From Bradyrhizobium diazoefficiens (GTDB lineage: Bacteria; Pseudomonadota; Alphaproteobacteria; Rhizobiales; Xanthobacteraceae): a stretch of DNA of 64,000 bases. The notes beneath the pieces are model-generated. The model did no database searches. It had not been told where the DNA came from and saw nothing but the letters and a program-made list of their open reading frames with translations. Within the stretch, counting starts at the first letter, position 1. Each line of letters begins with the position of its first letter. Where the stretch lies: assembly GCF_018129965.1 (NCBI RefSeq), contig NZ_JAFCKW010000024.1, positions 1-64,000 of the forward strand, given 5' to 3'. Positions 34,215 through 42,778 of this stretch are shown piece after piece. The position numbers were made by a program, and so were the translations under genes.

Positions 34215-34730
34215 TCAGTCTCCGGCCGGCGCGACGGCCGGGTTCATGGCCTTGAGCGACGCGAGCCGCGCGCGCATCCCGCGGCTGGCGCGCGGGCCTG
34301 CGACAACGACCGCATTGGCGAGCGTGATCGGCTGCATGTCCTGCGCGTCGACCACTACCGGGGCGAACGGGCGGCGATCGTCGCGGTTCGCCAGCACGAT
34401 GGATTCGCCCTTCGGCGCCAGATGCCTGTTGCCCCAGGCGAGCAGGGCCACAACCACGGGAAAGAAATCGCGCGCCTTGTTGGTCAGCACATATTCATAA
34501 CGCGGCGGGCGTTCGTTATAGCGGCGGCGCACGAACATGCCGGTCGCAGTGAGATGCGCGAGCCGCCGCGACAGGATGTTCGGCGCGATCCCGAGGCTCT
34601 GCGAGAACTCGTCGAACCGGGTCGCGCCCTGGAAGGCATCCCGCAGGATCAGAATGCTCCACCATTCGCCGACCGTTTCCACGGCGCGGCCGACAGGGCA
34701 TTCCTGGATGGAGTGGGATTTGGGCTGCAT
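34215..34730 (-). CDS. HxlR-family transcriptional regulator
   Basis: Predicted 171-residue winged-helix regulator. The HxlR core is CPVGRAVETVGEWWSILILRDAFQGATRFDEF, with Cys11 at the usual redox-sensitive position, followed by LGIAPNILSRRLAHLTATGMF (recognition helix) and the wing RPPRYEYVLT. About 50 extra residues follow at the C-terminus. It is the first gene of a two-gene operon with the ketoacyl synthase, which it probably controls. A near-perfect palindrome sits 12 bases upstream of the start. Confidence 0.92.
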   Translation of the reverse strand: MQPKSHSIQECPVGRAVETVGEWWSILILRDAFQGATRFDEFSQSLGIAPNILSRRLAHLTATGMFVRRRYNERPPRYEYVLTNKARDFFPVVVALLAWGNRHLAPKGESIVLANRDDRRPFAPVVVDAQDMQPITLANAVVVAGPRASRGMRARLASLKAMNPAVAPAGD

Positions 34731-34741
34731 GGCGACAAAAT

Positions 34742-34776
34742 AGGGTAGTAACTTGCAAAATGCAAGTTGCTACCCT
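34742..34776. promoter_or_regulatory. Operator palindrome upstream of the HxlR-KAS operon
   Basis: The left arm AGGGTAGTAACTTGCA (34742-34757), spacer AAA and right arm TGCAAGTTGCTACCCT (34761-34776) pair at 15 of 16 positions. It lies 12 bases upstream of the regulator start, so binding would block transcription or translation of its own operon. Confidence 0.82.
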
Positions 34777-34781
34777 CTCTC

Positions 34782-34914
34782 GTGCCCCGGACGCTGCGCA
34801 GCACCTCTTGGCGGTGCGCTGCAGAGCCGGGGCCCATGTTGCCGATGATGGCGGACGTCGTGTGGGTCCCGGCCATGCGCAGCAGCGTTTCACGCTGCAG
34901 CGCGTCCGGGACAT
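34782..34914. repeat. Intergenic palindrome, GTGCCCCGGACGCTGCGCAGCA type (copy 2)
   Basis: The first 22 bases are identical to the element at 11549. It ends GCGCGTCCGGGACAT, and inner arms GAGCCGGGGCCCA / TGGGTCCCGGC are retained. Together with the next repeat it fills most of the 450-base gap 34731-35180; the remainder (35024-35180) shows nothing recognisable. Confidence 0.87.
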
Positions 34915-34945
34915 GAGAGGGATGAGCGCCGCTGCTTGAGACCCC

Positions 34946-35023
34946 GTCATTGCGAGCGCCGCGAAGCAATTCAGAGTCCCTCCGCGGAAAGACTCTGGAT
35001 TGCTTCGCTGCGCTCGCAATGAC
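34946..35023. repeat. Intergenic palindrome, GTCATTGCGAGCGC type
   Basis: GTCATTGCGAGCGCCGCGAAGCAAT is mirrored by ATTGCTTCGCTGCGCTCGCAATGAC, with CAGAGTC/GACTCTG as an inner pair. It is a third repeat family in the window, found once. Confidence 0.87.
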
Positions 35024-35180
35024 GATGTTGGTGCAGCCAGCGCAACTCCATCACCGTCAACTGAGGTGCTCGCCAAGCGACGCGATGGCTTCGCTGCGCG
35101 AGCGCCTCAGGATGACGGGTCAGGGTCGGCGAATGGTTGGCGATGTTGGCAGTATCGGAACGGACGCCAGGTTGAAGCGC

Positions 35181-36200
35181 CTAATGCGACCTTGCGAGGC
35201 AGAACGCCACGACCTGCTCCAGTGCGCTCTTCATCGGCGAGGCCGGGAACAGCGCAAGTGCATCGACCGCCATGGCGCCGTAGTGCTGGGCGCGGCTGAG
35301 CGTGTCTTCGAGCGCGCGGTGCTTGTTCATCAGGCCGAGGGCGTGGTCGAGATCGCTATCGCCGATCTCGCCGCGCTCGAGCGCCTTGATCCAGAACGCG
35401 CGCTCGGTGTCGTTGCCGCGGCGGAAGGCGAGCACCACCGGCAGCGTGATCTTGCCCTCGCGGAAATCGTCGCCGGTGTTCTTGCCGAGCTTTGCACTCT
35501 TGCCGCCATAATCGAGCACGTCATCGACGAGCTGGAAGGCGATGCCGAGATTCATGCCGACCGAGCGGCAGGCGGTCTGCTCCGCCTTCGGCCGGTTGGC
35601 GATCACGGGGCCGACTTCGCAGGCGGCGGCGAACAGCTCGGCCGTCTTGCCGCGGATCACGGCGAGATATTCGTCCTCGGTGGTCGCGGTGTTCTTGGCG
35701 GCCGCGAGCTGCATCACCTCGCCCTCGGCGATGGTGGCGGCGGCGGCTGAGAGAATATCGAGCGCGCGGAGAGAGCCGACCTCGACCATCATGCGAAACG
35801 CCTGGCCGAGCAGGAAGTCGCCGACCAGCACGCTCGCCTCGTTGCCCCACAGCATGCGCGCCGAAAGCTTGCCGCGGCGCAGCTCGCTCTCGTCGACGAC
35901 GTCGTCGTGGAGCAGGGTCGCGGTGTGCATGAACTCGACGGAAGCAGCGAGCTTGATGTGGCCGTCGCCGGTGTACCCGGCGAGGTTGGCCATGGCGAGC
36001 GTCAGCATCGGGCGCAGGCGCTTTCCGCCGGAGGAGATCAGATGGTTGGCGACCTCCGGGATCATGGTGACGTCAGAACCGGTCCGCGACAGGATCGTGG
36101 CGTTGACGCGCTCCATGTCACCGGCGACAAGGGCAACCAGCTCTTCGATCGACGCGCCGGGAGTTTCGAAAGGTACGATGACGGCCACGCCGGTCTCCAA
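35181..36200 (-). CDS. Polyprenyl (octa/decaprenyl) diphosphate synthase
   Basis: Predicted 339-residue trans-prenyltransferase that builds the ubiquinone side chain. The first aspartate-rich motif is DDVVD (99-103) and the second is LVDDVLD near residue 228. GGKRLRP upstream of motif one is the usual substrate-binding loop. Length fits IspB/DdsA; chain length cannot be decided by eye. It is divergent from the DUF2007 gene with about 80 bases between. Confidence 0.92.
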   Translation of the reverse strand: METGVAVIVPFETPGASIEELVALVAGDMERVNATILSRTGSDVTMIPEVANHLISSGGKRLRPMLTLAMANLAGYTGDGHIKLAASVEFMHTATLLHDDVVDESELRRGKLSARMLWGNEASVLVGDFLLGQAFRMMVEVGSLRALDILSAAAATIAEGEVMQLAAAKNTATTEDEYLAVIRGKTAELFAAACEVGPVIANRPKAEQTACRSVGMNLGIAFQLVDDVLDYGGKSAKLGKNTGDDFREGKITLPVVLAFRRGNDTERAFWIKALERGEIGDSDLDHALGLMNKHRALEDTLSRAQHYGAMAVDALALFPASPMKSALEQVVAFCLARSH

Positions 36201-36281
36201 TATTTGCCCCGGAGGGGCTATTCTGATGGAAATACAATAGAAACTGGAGGCGGATGCGGCAAGTGCCGCGGAACCATTGAC

Positions 36282-36548
36282 ATGGCCGCTTTAACCCCTT
36301 TTGGGCAGGAGACCCGAGTTTTGCGTGAACTGGTTCGGACCAATGATATGGTGCTGGTGTCGGCGATCGGCGCGCTGCTCGACGGCGCGAACATTCACCA
36401 TTTGGTGTTGGACCAGAACATGAGCATCATCGAGGGCTCGCTCGGCATCCTGCCGCGGCGAATCCTGGTGCATGAGGACGACGCCGTCGAGGCGAGGGCG
36501 CTCCTCACCGAGGCCGGTCTCAGCCACGAATTGCGCGGCGATGATTGA
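36282..36548 (+). CDS. DUF2007 family protein (putative signal-transducing)
   Basis: Predicted 88-residue protein of the DUF2007 fold: a short beta-alpha unit (LRELVRTNDMVLVSAIGALLDGANIHHLVLDQNMS) and a second half with LPRRILVHEDDAVEARALL. The family is small and unassigned. It is upstream of and close to a methyltransferase gene (8 bases), so the two form an operon. The real start is ATG 36282; the frame is open further upstream but antisense to the prenyltransferase gene. Confidence 0.88.
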   Translation: MAALTPFGQETRVLRELVRTNDMVLVSAIGALLDGANIHHLVLDQNMSIIEGSLGILPRRILVHEDDAVEARALLTEAGLSHELRGDD

Positions 36549-36556
36549 GGCCTTGT

Positions 36557-37324
36557 GTGAGTGAGATCTTGGCGGATATCACCGAGGACGCCTTTCTCGG
36601 CGGCCAGTTGCGGCTGAAGCAGAAGCGGTCCGGGCACCGCGCCGGCCATGATGCCATCCTGCTCGCGGCGGCGACGGAGGCCCATGCGGGCGACCGCGTG
36701 GTCGATCTCGGTGCCGGCATTGGTACGGCCGGGCTGGCGCTCGCCCGGCGGGTGTCGGGGCTTGATCTCGCCCTGGTCGAAATCGATCCGGAACTTGCGC
36801 AGCTGGCCCACGCCAATGCCGCGGCGAATGCGATTGAGGCCGAGGCGATCGTGCTCGATGTCACGGCCGATGCCTCGGCATTTGCTACGCATGGACTGTT
36901 GCCCGACAGCGTCGACGTGGTGCTGATGAACCCGCCGTTCAACGATCCCGCACGCCATCGCGGCTCGCCGGATCAGGCGCGCCAGATCGCGCATGTCGCA
37001 ACACACGACACGCTGGAGGCCTGGGTGCATGCGGCGCGGCGCATCCTGCGATCGAATGGCGCGCTGACTTTGATCTGGCGTGCAGATGGTCTTGCGGAGA
37101 TTGTGGCAGCGCTGTCACGCGGCTTCGGCAGCCTGTCGATCCTGCCGGTTCACGGTGAGGCGGGACGGCCTGCGATCCGCGTGCTGGTGCGCGCGGTCAA
37201 GGGTGGCCGGGCACCGACGCGATTGCTGCCGGGCCTCATGCTCAACGACGAGTCACGTCTGCCTAAAAAAGAGGTGGGAGATATTCTGGAGGGGAGAGCG
37301 GCCTTGCCGCTGGCGGAGCCGTGA
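36557..37324 (+). CDS. TrmN6-like N6-adenine tRNA methyltransferase
   Basis: Predicted 255-residue class I SAM methyltransferase. Motif I is VVDLGAGIGTAGLAL and the catalytic motif is LMNPPFND, the N-P-P-F form used by N6-adenine enzymes such as YfiC/TrmN6 (tRNA-Val A37). GTG 36557 follows GAGG at suitable distance and is preferred over TTG 36545. It is operonic with the DUF2007 gene. The end is 4 bases before the stop of the convergent small ORF. Confidence 0.85.
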   Translation: MSEILADITEDAFLGGQLRLKQKRSGHRAGHDAILLAAATEAHAGDRVVDLGAGIGTAGLALARRVSGLDLALVEIDPELAQLAHANAAANAIEAEAIVLDVTADASAFATHGLLPDSVDVVLMNPPFNDPARHRGSPDQARQIAHVATHDTLEAWVHAARRILRSNGALTLIWRADGLAEIVAALSRGFGSLSILPVHGEAGRPAIRVLVRAVKGGRAPTRLLPGLMLNDESRLPKKEVGDILEGRAALPLAEP

Positions 37325-37328
37325 ACGC

Positions 37329-37427
37329 TTACTGCGGAAGCGATTCCGACTGCTGTTCCTGCACGGACGTCATGCGAATCGCCGTGAAAAGGGCACCGAT
37401 CAGCAGCATCAGCAGATAGATCTTCAT
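37329..37427 (-). CDS. Small membrane protein, 32 residues
   Basis: An ATG at 37427 opens MKIYLLMLLIGALFTAIRMT plus a polar tail ending SLPQ. It has one hydrophobic helix (residues 3-17) and a Gln/Glu/Ser-rich end. A strong ribosome site (GGAGGA, 5 bases upstream) is the main evidence that it is translated. It faces the methyltransferase gene. A possible EcfG-like promoter with one mismatch lies at 37460-37485. I do not recognise a family. Confidence 0.6.
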   Translation of the reverse strand: MKIYLLMLLIGALFTAIRMTSVQEQQSESLPQ

Positions 37428-37459
37428 GGCGTTCCTCCGCTGCTACATTGCAGCTTGCA

Positions 37460-37485
37460 AACCGGCGAACTGCAAAACACGTTCC
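37460..37485 (-). promoter_or_regulatory. Possible EcfG-like promoter (one mismatch)
   Basis: On the minus strand GGAAC (37485-37481), a 17-base spacer, then GGTT (37463-37460), against the consensus CGTT. It would serve the 32-residue membrane protein 33 bases downstream. Weak on its own. Confidence 0.28.
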
Positions 37486-37539
37486 AGGCACATTCAATGA
37501 CAGTCGCGTGATAAAAAATGGTTAACCAGAGGTAGTGGC

Positions 37540-38448
37540 ATGGCCGAACAATTGAACGATCGTGAGAGTTCCGGCCTGGCCGACAAGCTCCTGCAATATC
37601 TGCCGGCGCGATTCCGCCCCGGCACGGCGGTGGTGCCGGTGGTGCGGCTGTCGGGGGTTATCGGGGCAGTGACGCCGCTGCGCCCGGGCATGTCGCTCGC
37701 GGGCGTCGCGCGGGTCCTGGAGCGGGCCTTCTCGATGCGCAACGCCAAGGCGGTGGCGCTGGTGATCAACTCGCCCGGCGGCTCGCCGGTGCAGTCGCGC
37801 CAGATCTATCTGCGCATCAAGCAGCTTGCCGCCGAGAAGAAGCTGCCGGTGCTGGTGTTCGTCGAGGACGTCGCGGCCTCCGGCGGCTACATGATCGCCT
37901 GCGCCGGCGACGAGATCATCTGCGATCCGTCCTCGATCCTGGGCTCGATCGGCGTGGTCGGCGGCAGCTTCGGTTTCCAGGAGGCGATCAAGCGGCTCGG
38001 CATCGAGCGGCGCCTCTACACGGCCGGCACCCACAAGGCGATGCTCGACCCGTTCCTGCCGGAAAACCCCGACGACGTCGCCAAGCTGAAGGCGATCCAG
38101 CGCGAGATCCACCAGATCTTCATTTCGCTGGTGAAGAAGAGCCGCGGCTCACGGCTGAAGGGGCCGGACGACACCCTGTTCACGGGCGAGTACTGGGCCG
38201 GCGAAAGCGCGATTGCGCTGGGGCTCGCCGACAGCATCGGCGATCTCCGCTCAACTCTTCGTGCGCGCTATGGCGAGAAGGTTCTCACCCCCGTGATTGC
38301 GCAGCCGAGCGGGCTGTTGTCCGGCCTTCTGGGACGCAAACCGGCCGGCGCAGGCCAGCTTTTGGCCCTGGAATCGTTGGCCGGCCTGCCGGACGAGCTG
38401 ATCTCGGCGGTCGAAACCCGCGCGATTTGGGCAAAATTCGGGTTCTAG
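37540..38448 (+). CDS. S49 family serine peptidase (SppA-like)
   Basis: Predicted 302-residue peptidase of the SppA/protease IV group, which degrades cleaved signal peptides or membrane proteins. The Ser-Lys dyad is Ser114 (DVAASGGYMIA) and Lys166 (AGTHKAML). NSPGGSPVQS and SSILGSIGVVGG are the family's other signature loops. There is no obvious signal peptide, and the protein is shorter than E. coli SppA, as in many alphaproteobacteria. It is upstream of a small membrane protein gene in the same direction. Confidence 0.92.
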   Translation: MAEQLNDRESSGLADKLLQYLPARFRPGTAVVPVVRLSGVIGAVTPLRPGMSLAGVARVLERAFSMRNAKAVALVINSPGGSPVQSRQIYLRIKQLAAEKKLPVLVFVEDVAASGGYMIACAGDEIICDPSSILGSIGVVGGSFGFQEAIKRLGIERRLYTAGTHKAMLDPFLPENPDDVAKLKAIQREIHQIFISLVKKSRGSRLKGPDDTLFTGEYWAGESAIALGLADSIGDLRSTLRARYGEKVLTPVIAQPSGLLSGLLGRKPAGAGQLLALESLAGLPDELISAVETRAIWAKFGF

Positions 38449-38555
38449 GCAAAATCCCTCCCGCGCCATTTGGTCCGGTCCGAGCCGATTGCGGCGCGGC
38501 CCGGTCTGCGCAAGAATGCGCTTCGGGGCTGAGCATTTTGAACAAGGAACGACCG

Positions 38556-38747
38556 ATGCCGCCGTTCGTCGCTTTCGCGGGCGTGCTGGGTGGTCTTGCC
38601 GTGGTCCGCTGGGCCTACAAGACCGCTGTCCGGATCAACCAGGAGCTGGAGGAGATGCGCCTGTCGCGCGTCGCCGAGGCCGCGCGTGCCGGGGATATTC
38701 CAACCTTGAAGCGTGATCCTGCGACCGGGGCTTACCGGCCGGGTTAG
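38556..38747 (+). CDS. Small conserved-looking hypothetical protein, 63 residues
   Basis: The N-terminus is hydrophobic (MPPFVAFAGVLGGLAVVRW), a likely membrane anchor, followed by a charged coiled segment (INQELEEMRLSRVAEAARAG) and a C-terminal LKRDPATGAYRP. AAGGAAC precedes the ATG. Function unknown; it follows the S49 peptidase gene by 107 bases. Confidence 0.72.
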   Translation: MPPFVAFAGVLGGLAVVRWAYKTAVRINQELEEMRLSRVAEAARAGDIPTLKRDPATGAYRPG

Positions 38748-38758
38748 GCTGATTGCTC

Positions 38759-38837
38759 GTCATGCCCGGGCTTGTCCCGGGCATCCACGTTCTTCGCGAG
38801 GCATGGCGTGGATGGCCGGGACAAGCCCGGCCATGAC
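38759..38837. repeat. Intergenic palindrome, GTCATGCCCGGGCTTGTCCCGGGC type (copy 2)
   Basis: GTCATGCCCGGGCTTGTCCC pairs with GGGACAAGCCCGGCCATGAC, with ATCCACG / CGTGGAT as an inner pair. It belongs to the family at 24501-24583. Confidence 0.9.
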
Positions 38838-38937
38838 GGAGAACGGGGATGCCAATCCGGCCCTTTACCTTGATTCCTACCCCCGCCGTCGATACGGTCC
38901 CGCGCGATTCAAAACCCCCGCGAGAGCTGATCTGACG

Positions 38938-39885
38938 ATGGACGCCTCATTGCCCGCCCATATGCGCCCGGAACGTTCGTTCCAGGGCTTCATCCTCGCG
39001 CTCCAGCGGTTCTGGGCCGAGCAGGGCTGCGTGATCCTGCAGCCCTACGACATGGAGATGGGCGCGGGTACCTTCCATCCGGCCACCACCTTGCGCGCGC
39101 TGGGCCCAAAACCCTGGAACGCGGCCTATGTGCAGCCCTCGCGCAGGCCCAAGGACGGCCGCTACGGCGAGAATCCGAACCGGATGCAGCACTACTATCA
39201 GTTCCAGGTGATCATGAAGCCGTCTCCGCCGAACCTTCAGGACCTGTACCTGAAGTCGCTCGCCGCGATCGGCATCGATTCTGCCGTGCACGACATCCGC
39301 TTCGTCGAGGACGATTGGGAGAGCCCGACGCTGGGCGCCTGGGGGCTCGGCTGGGAGTGCTGGTGCGACGGCATGGAAGTCAGCCAGTTCACCTATTTCC
39401 AGCAGGTGGCGGGTTTCGAATGCGCGCCGGTCGCGGGCGAACTCACCTACGGGCTCGAGCGCCTTGCGATGTATGTGCAGGGCGTCGACCGCGTCTACGA
39501 CCTCAATTTCAACGGCCGCGAGGGCGACGCCAAGGTCACCTATGGCGATGTCTTCCTGCAGGCCGAGCGCGAATATTCGAAGCACAATTTCGAAGTCGCC
39601 GACACCGCGATGCTGTTCGAGCAGTTCAAGATGGCGGAGCAGGCCTGCAAGAAGTATCTCGACGCGGGTTGGCAGAAAAATCCCGACTCCGGCAAGCGCG
39701 AGGCGCATCTGATGGCGCTGCCCGCCTATGACCAGTGCATCAAGGCGAGCCACGTCTTCAACCTGCTCGACGCGCGCGGCGTGATCTCGGTGACGGAGCG
39801 GCAGAGCTACATCCTTCGCGTGCGCGAATTGGCAAAAGCCTGCGGCGAGGCCTGCATCCATACCGAAGCGGGCGGAGCGGCCTGA
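38938..39885 (+). CDS. glyQ: Glycine--tRNA ligase alpha subunit
   Basis: Predicted 315-residue catalytic subunit of the alpha2beta2 glycyl-tRNA synthetase. Hallmarks are FQGFILALQRFWAEQGCVIL at the N-terminus, MGAGTFHPATTLRALGP, WNAAYVQPSRRP and GLGWECWCDGMEVSQFTYFQQV. The length is usual. The stop overlaps the glyS start by one base (TGATG), so both subunits are translated together. Confidence 0.97.
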   Translation: MDASLPAHMRPERSFQGFILALQRFWAEQGCVILQPYDMEMGAGTFHPATTLRALGPKPWNAAYVQPSRRPKDGRYGENPNRMQHYYQFQVIMKPSPPNLQDLYLKSLAAIGIDSAVHDIRFVEDDWESPTLGAWGLGWECWCDGMEVSQFTYFQQVAGFECAPVAGELTYGLERLAMYVQGVDRVYDLNFNGREGDAKVTYGDVFLQAEREYSKHNFEVADTAMLFEQFKMAEQACKKYLDAGWQKNPDSGKREAHLMALPAYDQCIKASHVFNLLDARGVISVTERQSYILRVRELAKACGEACIHTEAGGAA

Positions 39886-42029
39886 TGCCCGATTTGTTGC
39901 TTGAACTGTTCTCGGAAGAGATTCCCGCGCGCATGCAGGCCAAGGCGGCCGACGATCTGCGCCGCCTGGTCACCGACAAGCTCGTCGCCGAGGGCCTCGT
40001 CTATGAAGGCGCGAAAGCCTTCGCGACGCCGCGCCGCCTAGCGCTGACCGTGCACGGCATTCCCGCGCGCCAGCCTGACCTCAAGACCGAGCGCCGCGGA
40101 CCGAAGGTCGGTGCGCCGGATGCAGCCGTGCAGGGCTTTCTGAAAGCCACCGGTCTGAAATCGCTCGACGAAGCCAAGATCCAGCGCGATCCCAAGGGTG
40201 ACTTCTACATCGGGTTGATCGAGAAGCCCGGACGTCCGGCGGTCGACGTGCTCGCCGAGATACTGCCGGTCATCATCCGCACCTTCCCCTGGCCGAAATC
40301 GATGCGCTGGGGCGCGCGCTCCGACAAGCCCGGCTCGCTCAACTGGGTGCGCCCGCTGCACGCGATCACGGCGACCTTCGGCATCGAGACTGAAGAGCCT
40401 GACGTCGTGAAGTTTGCGGTGGACGGCATCGAGAGCGGCCAGACCACCTACGGCCATCGCTTCCTCGCGCCGGCCGCCATCAACGTGCGCCGCTTCGAGG
40501 ATTACGACGCCAAGCTGCTCGCCGCGAAGGTCGTGCTCGACCCTGACAGGCGCAAGGATGCGATCCTCACCGATGCCAAGCAGCTTGCCTTCGCGCAGGG
40601 CTTCGACCTCGTCGAGGACCAGAACCTGCTCGACGAGGTCGCCGGCCTCGTCGAATGGCCGGTCGTGCTGATGGGCTCGTTCGAGCAGGAGTTTCTTGCG
40701 ACGCCCGCGGAAGTGATCCGCGCCACCATCCGCAACAACCAGAAGTGCTTCGTCGTCAGCGATCCCAAGACCGGAAAGCTCGCCAACAGGTTCATCCTGG
40801 TCGCCAATATCGAGGCCACCGACGGCGGCAAGACCATCATCGCCGGCAACGAGCGCGTGATCCGCGCGCGGCTGAGCGATGCGAAGTTCTTCTACGAGAC
40901 GGACCTGAAGACGAAGCTGGAAGAGCGTCTGCCGAAGTTCGAGCAGATCGTGTTTCACGAGAAGCTCGGAACCCAGGCCGAACGCATCAAGCGCATCGAG
41001 CGGCTCGCCGCCGAGATCGCGCCGCTCATCTATAAAAAGGGCGAGGCTTGGAGATACAGTGAGTATCCCGACCTAGCGGACCTGGTCTCGAAGGCAAAAC
41101 GCGCAGCACATCTGGCCAAGGCGGACTTGCTTACTGAAGTCGTCGGCGAATTCCCCGAAGTCCAGGGTTTGATGGGCAGGTACTACGCCTTGGCCCAAGG
41201 CGAGGATGCCTCGGTGGCCGCCGCGTGCGAGGAGCATTACAAGCCGCAAGGACCTGCCGATCGTGTTCCGACCGATCCGGTCAGCGTTGCAGTCGCGCTC
41301 GCGGACAAGCTCGATACGCTCGTCGGCTTCTGGGCGATCAACGAGAAGCCGACGGGGAGCAAGGATCCGTATGCGCTGCGTCGTGCGGCGCTCGGCGTTA
41401 TTCGTTTGATCGCCGAGAATACGCTGCGGTTGTCATTGATGACGGTGGCTGCGTCCGCGCTCGCGGGCTTGTCGGTGCAAGCTGCGGAGGCCGAGAAGAT
41501 CCCGAGTGATCTCCTTGCCTTCTTCGCCGACCGCCTGAAAGTCCAGCTCCGCGAGCAGGGCGCGCGTCATGATCTCGTCGACGCGGTGTTCGCGCTCGGC
41601 GGCCAGGATGATCTGCTCATGATCGTCCGCCGCGTCGAGGCGCTCGGCAAATTCCTCGAGACCGACGACGGCAAGAACCTGCTCGCAGGCATCAAGCGCG
41701 CCAGCAACATCCTCGGCATCGAGGAGAAGAAGGACAAGCGCAGTTTTGACGGCGCGCCGGATGCCGCGCTCTACGGCCTCAGCGAGGAAAAGGCGCTGGC
41801 CAAGGCGATCGGTGAGGTGAGTGCAGAAGCAAGTGCCGCGGTCGCCAGGGAGGACTTTGCCGCGGCGATGAGCGCGATGGCAAAACTGCGTCCGCCGGTG
41901 GATGCATTCTTCGAAAAGGTCCGCGTCAACGACGACGATCCGAAGGTGCGTGAGAACCGCCTGAAGCTGCTGAACGAGATTCGCAGCGCGACGCGTGCGG
42001 TTGCGGATTTCTCGAAGATCCAGGATTGA
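39885..42029 (+). CDS. glyS: Glycine--tRNA ligase beta subunit
   Basis: Predicted 714-residue beta subunit, which binds the tRNA anticodon side. It begins MPDLLLELFSEEIPARMQ, the standard start of GlyS, has the HD-like region (LGTQAERIKRI; AAHLAKADLLTEVVGEFPEVQGLMGRYYA), and ends in a helical anticodon-binding domain (VDAFFEKVRVNDDDP). Start chosen at 39885 from the coupling with glyQ. Length is normal. Confidence 0.97.
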   Translation: MPDLLLELFSEEIPARMQAKAADDLRRLVTDKLVAEGLVYEGAKAFATPRRLALTVHGIPARQPDLKTERRGPKVGAPDAAVQGFLKATGLKSLDEAKIQRDPKGDFYIGLIEKPGRPAVDVLAEILPVIIRTFPWPKSMRWGARSDKPGSLNWVRPLHAITATFGIETEEPDVVKFAVDGIESGQTTYGHRFLAPAAINVRRFEDYDAKLLAAKVVLDPDRRKDAILTDAKQLAFAQGFDLVEDQNLLDEVAGLVEWPVVLMGSFEQEFLATPAEVIRATIRNNQKCFVVSDPKTGKLANRFILVANIEATDGGKTIIAGNERVIRARLSDAKFFYETDLKTKLEERLPKFEQIVFHEKLGTQAERIKRIERLAAEIAPLIYKKGEAWRYSEYPDLADLVSKAKRAAHLAKADLLTEVVGEFPEVQGLMGRYYALAQGEDASVAAACEEHYKPQGPADRVPTDPVSVAVALADKLDTLVGFWAINEKPTGSKDPYALRRAALGVIRLIAENTLRLSLMTVAASALAGLSVQAAEAEKIPSDLLAFFADRLKVQLREQGARHDLVDAVFALGGQDDLLMIVRRVEALGKFLETDDGKNLLAGIKRASNILGIEEKKDKRSFDGAPDAALYGLSEEKALAKAIGEVSAEASAAVAREDFAAAMSAMAKLRPPVDAFFEKVRVNDDDPKVRENRLKLLNEIRSATRAVADFSKIQD

Positions 42030-42055
42030 GGCGCGGTCGCGCGGCAAACTCCGCC

Positions 42056-42150
42056 GTCATTCCCGGACACGCCGAAGGCGTCGGCCCGGAATCCATACTC
42101 CCGATCGTGGCTATGGATTCCGGGCTCCGCTCCGCGCGCCCCGGAATGAC
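42056..42150. repeat. Intergenic palindrome, GTCATTCCCGGACACG type (copy 2)
   Basis: GTCATTCCCGGACACGCC is mirrored by GCGCGCCCCGGAATGAC, with GGCCCGGAATCCATA / TATGGATTCCGGGC inside. Same family as 8937-9039. Confidence 0.87.
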
Positions 42151-42201
42151 AGCACCCAAAAAGCCCCACCGGGCGCAAACCCGGTTGGGTCAAAACCAGG
42201 C

Positions 42202-42555
42202 TCAGTCCACCACTTCGACGATGCGGCGCGAGCGCGGCTCGACCAGCACAGTGGCGCCGTTCACGACCGTGTAGCGATAGGTCGTGGCGCCGAAACGTTG
42301 CGGTACGTCATAGTAGGTAACACCGCTCTCAGGTAAGGTGCTGCCGACGACGACACGATCTGGAATACTGAAGGCCGGGACACGCTGCTCGACGACATAT
42401 TCACGGAATGCCGGCCTCTGCTCGACCGCAATGGTCGGGCCGCTGTCGACGACGACAGGCGCACGTCCAACCGTGAGACCGGATTGCGCAGACGCTGCGA
42501 TCGGCGAGCCGAGCGCGACGCCAAGCGCTGCAACAGCAAGAATCCTGTTCCGCAT
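42202..42555 (-). CDS. Exported DUF1236-type hypothetical protein
   Basis: Predicted 117-residue protein with a signal peptide (MRNRILAVAALGVALGSPIAASA, likely cut before QSG). The mature part contains two short repeats of the DUF1236 kind (FREYVVEQRVPAF; VPQRFGATTYRYTVVNGATVLVEPRSRRIVEVV). The family is abundant in rhizobia and has no known function. The ATG at 42555 is chosen because AAGGAG lies 6 bases upstream; longer starts exist without support. Confidence 0.82.
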   Translation of the reverse strand: MRNRILAVAALGVALGSPIAASAQSGLTVGRAPVVVDSGPTIAVEQRPAFREYVVEQRVPAFSIPDRVVVGSTLPESGVTYYDVPQRFGATTYRYTVVNGATVLVEPRSRRIVEVVD

Positions 42556-42778
42556 GGGCAACTCCTTCGACATGATTTCTGCCGGCGCCAGGCGCGCGAC
42601 TGGGTGCCAATGCATTTCCCCTTGCCAATGTTCCGGGAAAAGCCCTGCCGTATCGGCGGCCATTTTGGGCAGTTTTCGCGAAGCCGGGAACCCGGCCGCT
42701 TGTCGTGCGTCTCTACCCGCGGAACCCGGTCCGCTATGATCCGCCCGCGATTCGCTTCATGTCACGGAAAGACAATTC

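Noticed and set aside
38938..39000. GGAAC followed by CGTT-like bases at the start of glyQ as an EcfG promoter
   Set aside because: The GGAACGTTCGTT string lies inside the glyQ coding region and has the wrong spacing.
42716..42750. Second GGAAC upstream of the DUF3096 gene
   Set aside because: No CGTT-like -10 at 16 or 17 bases.
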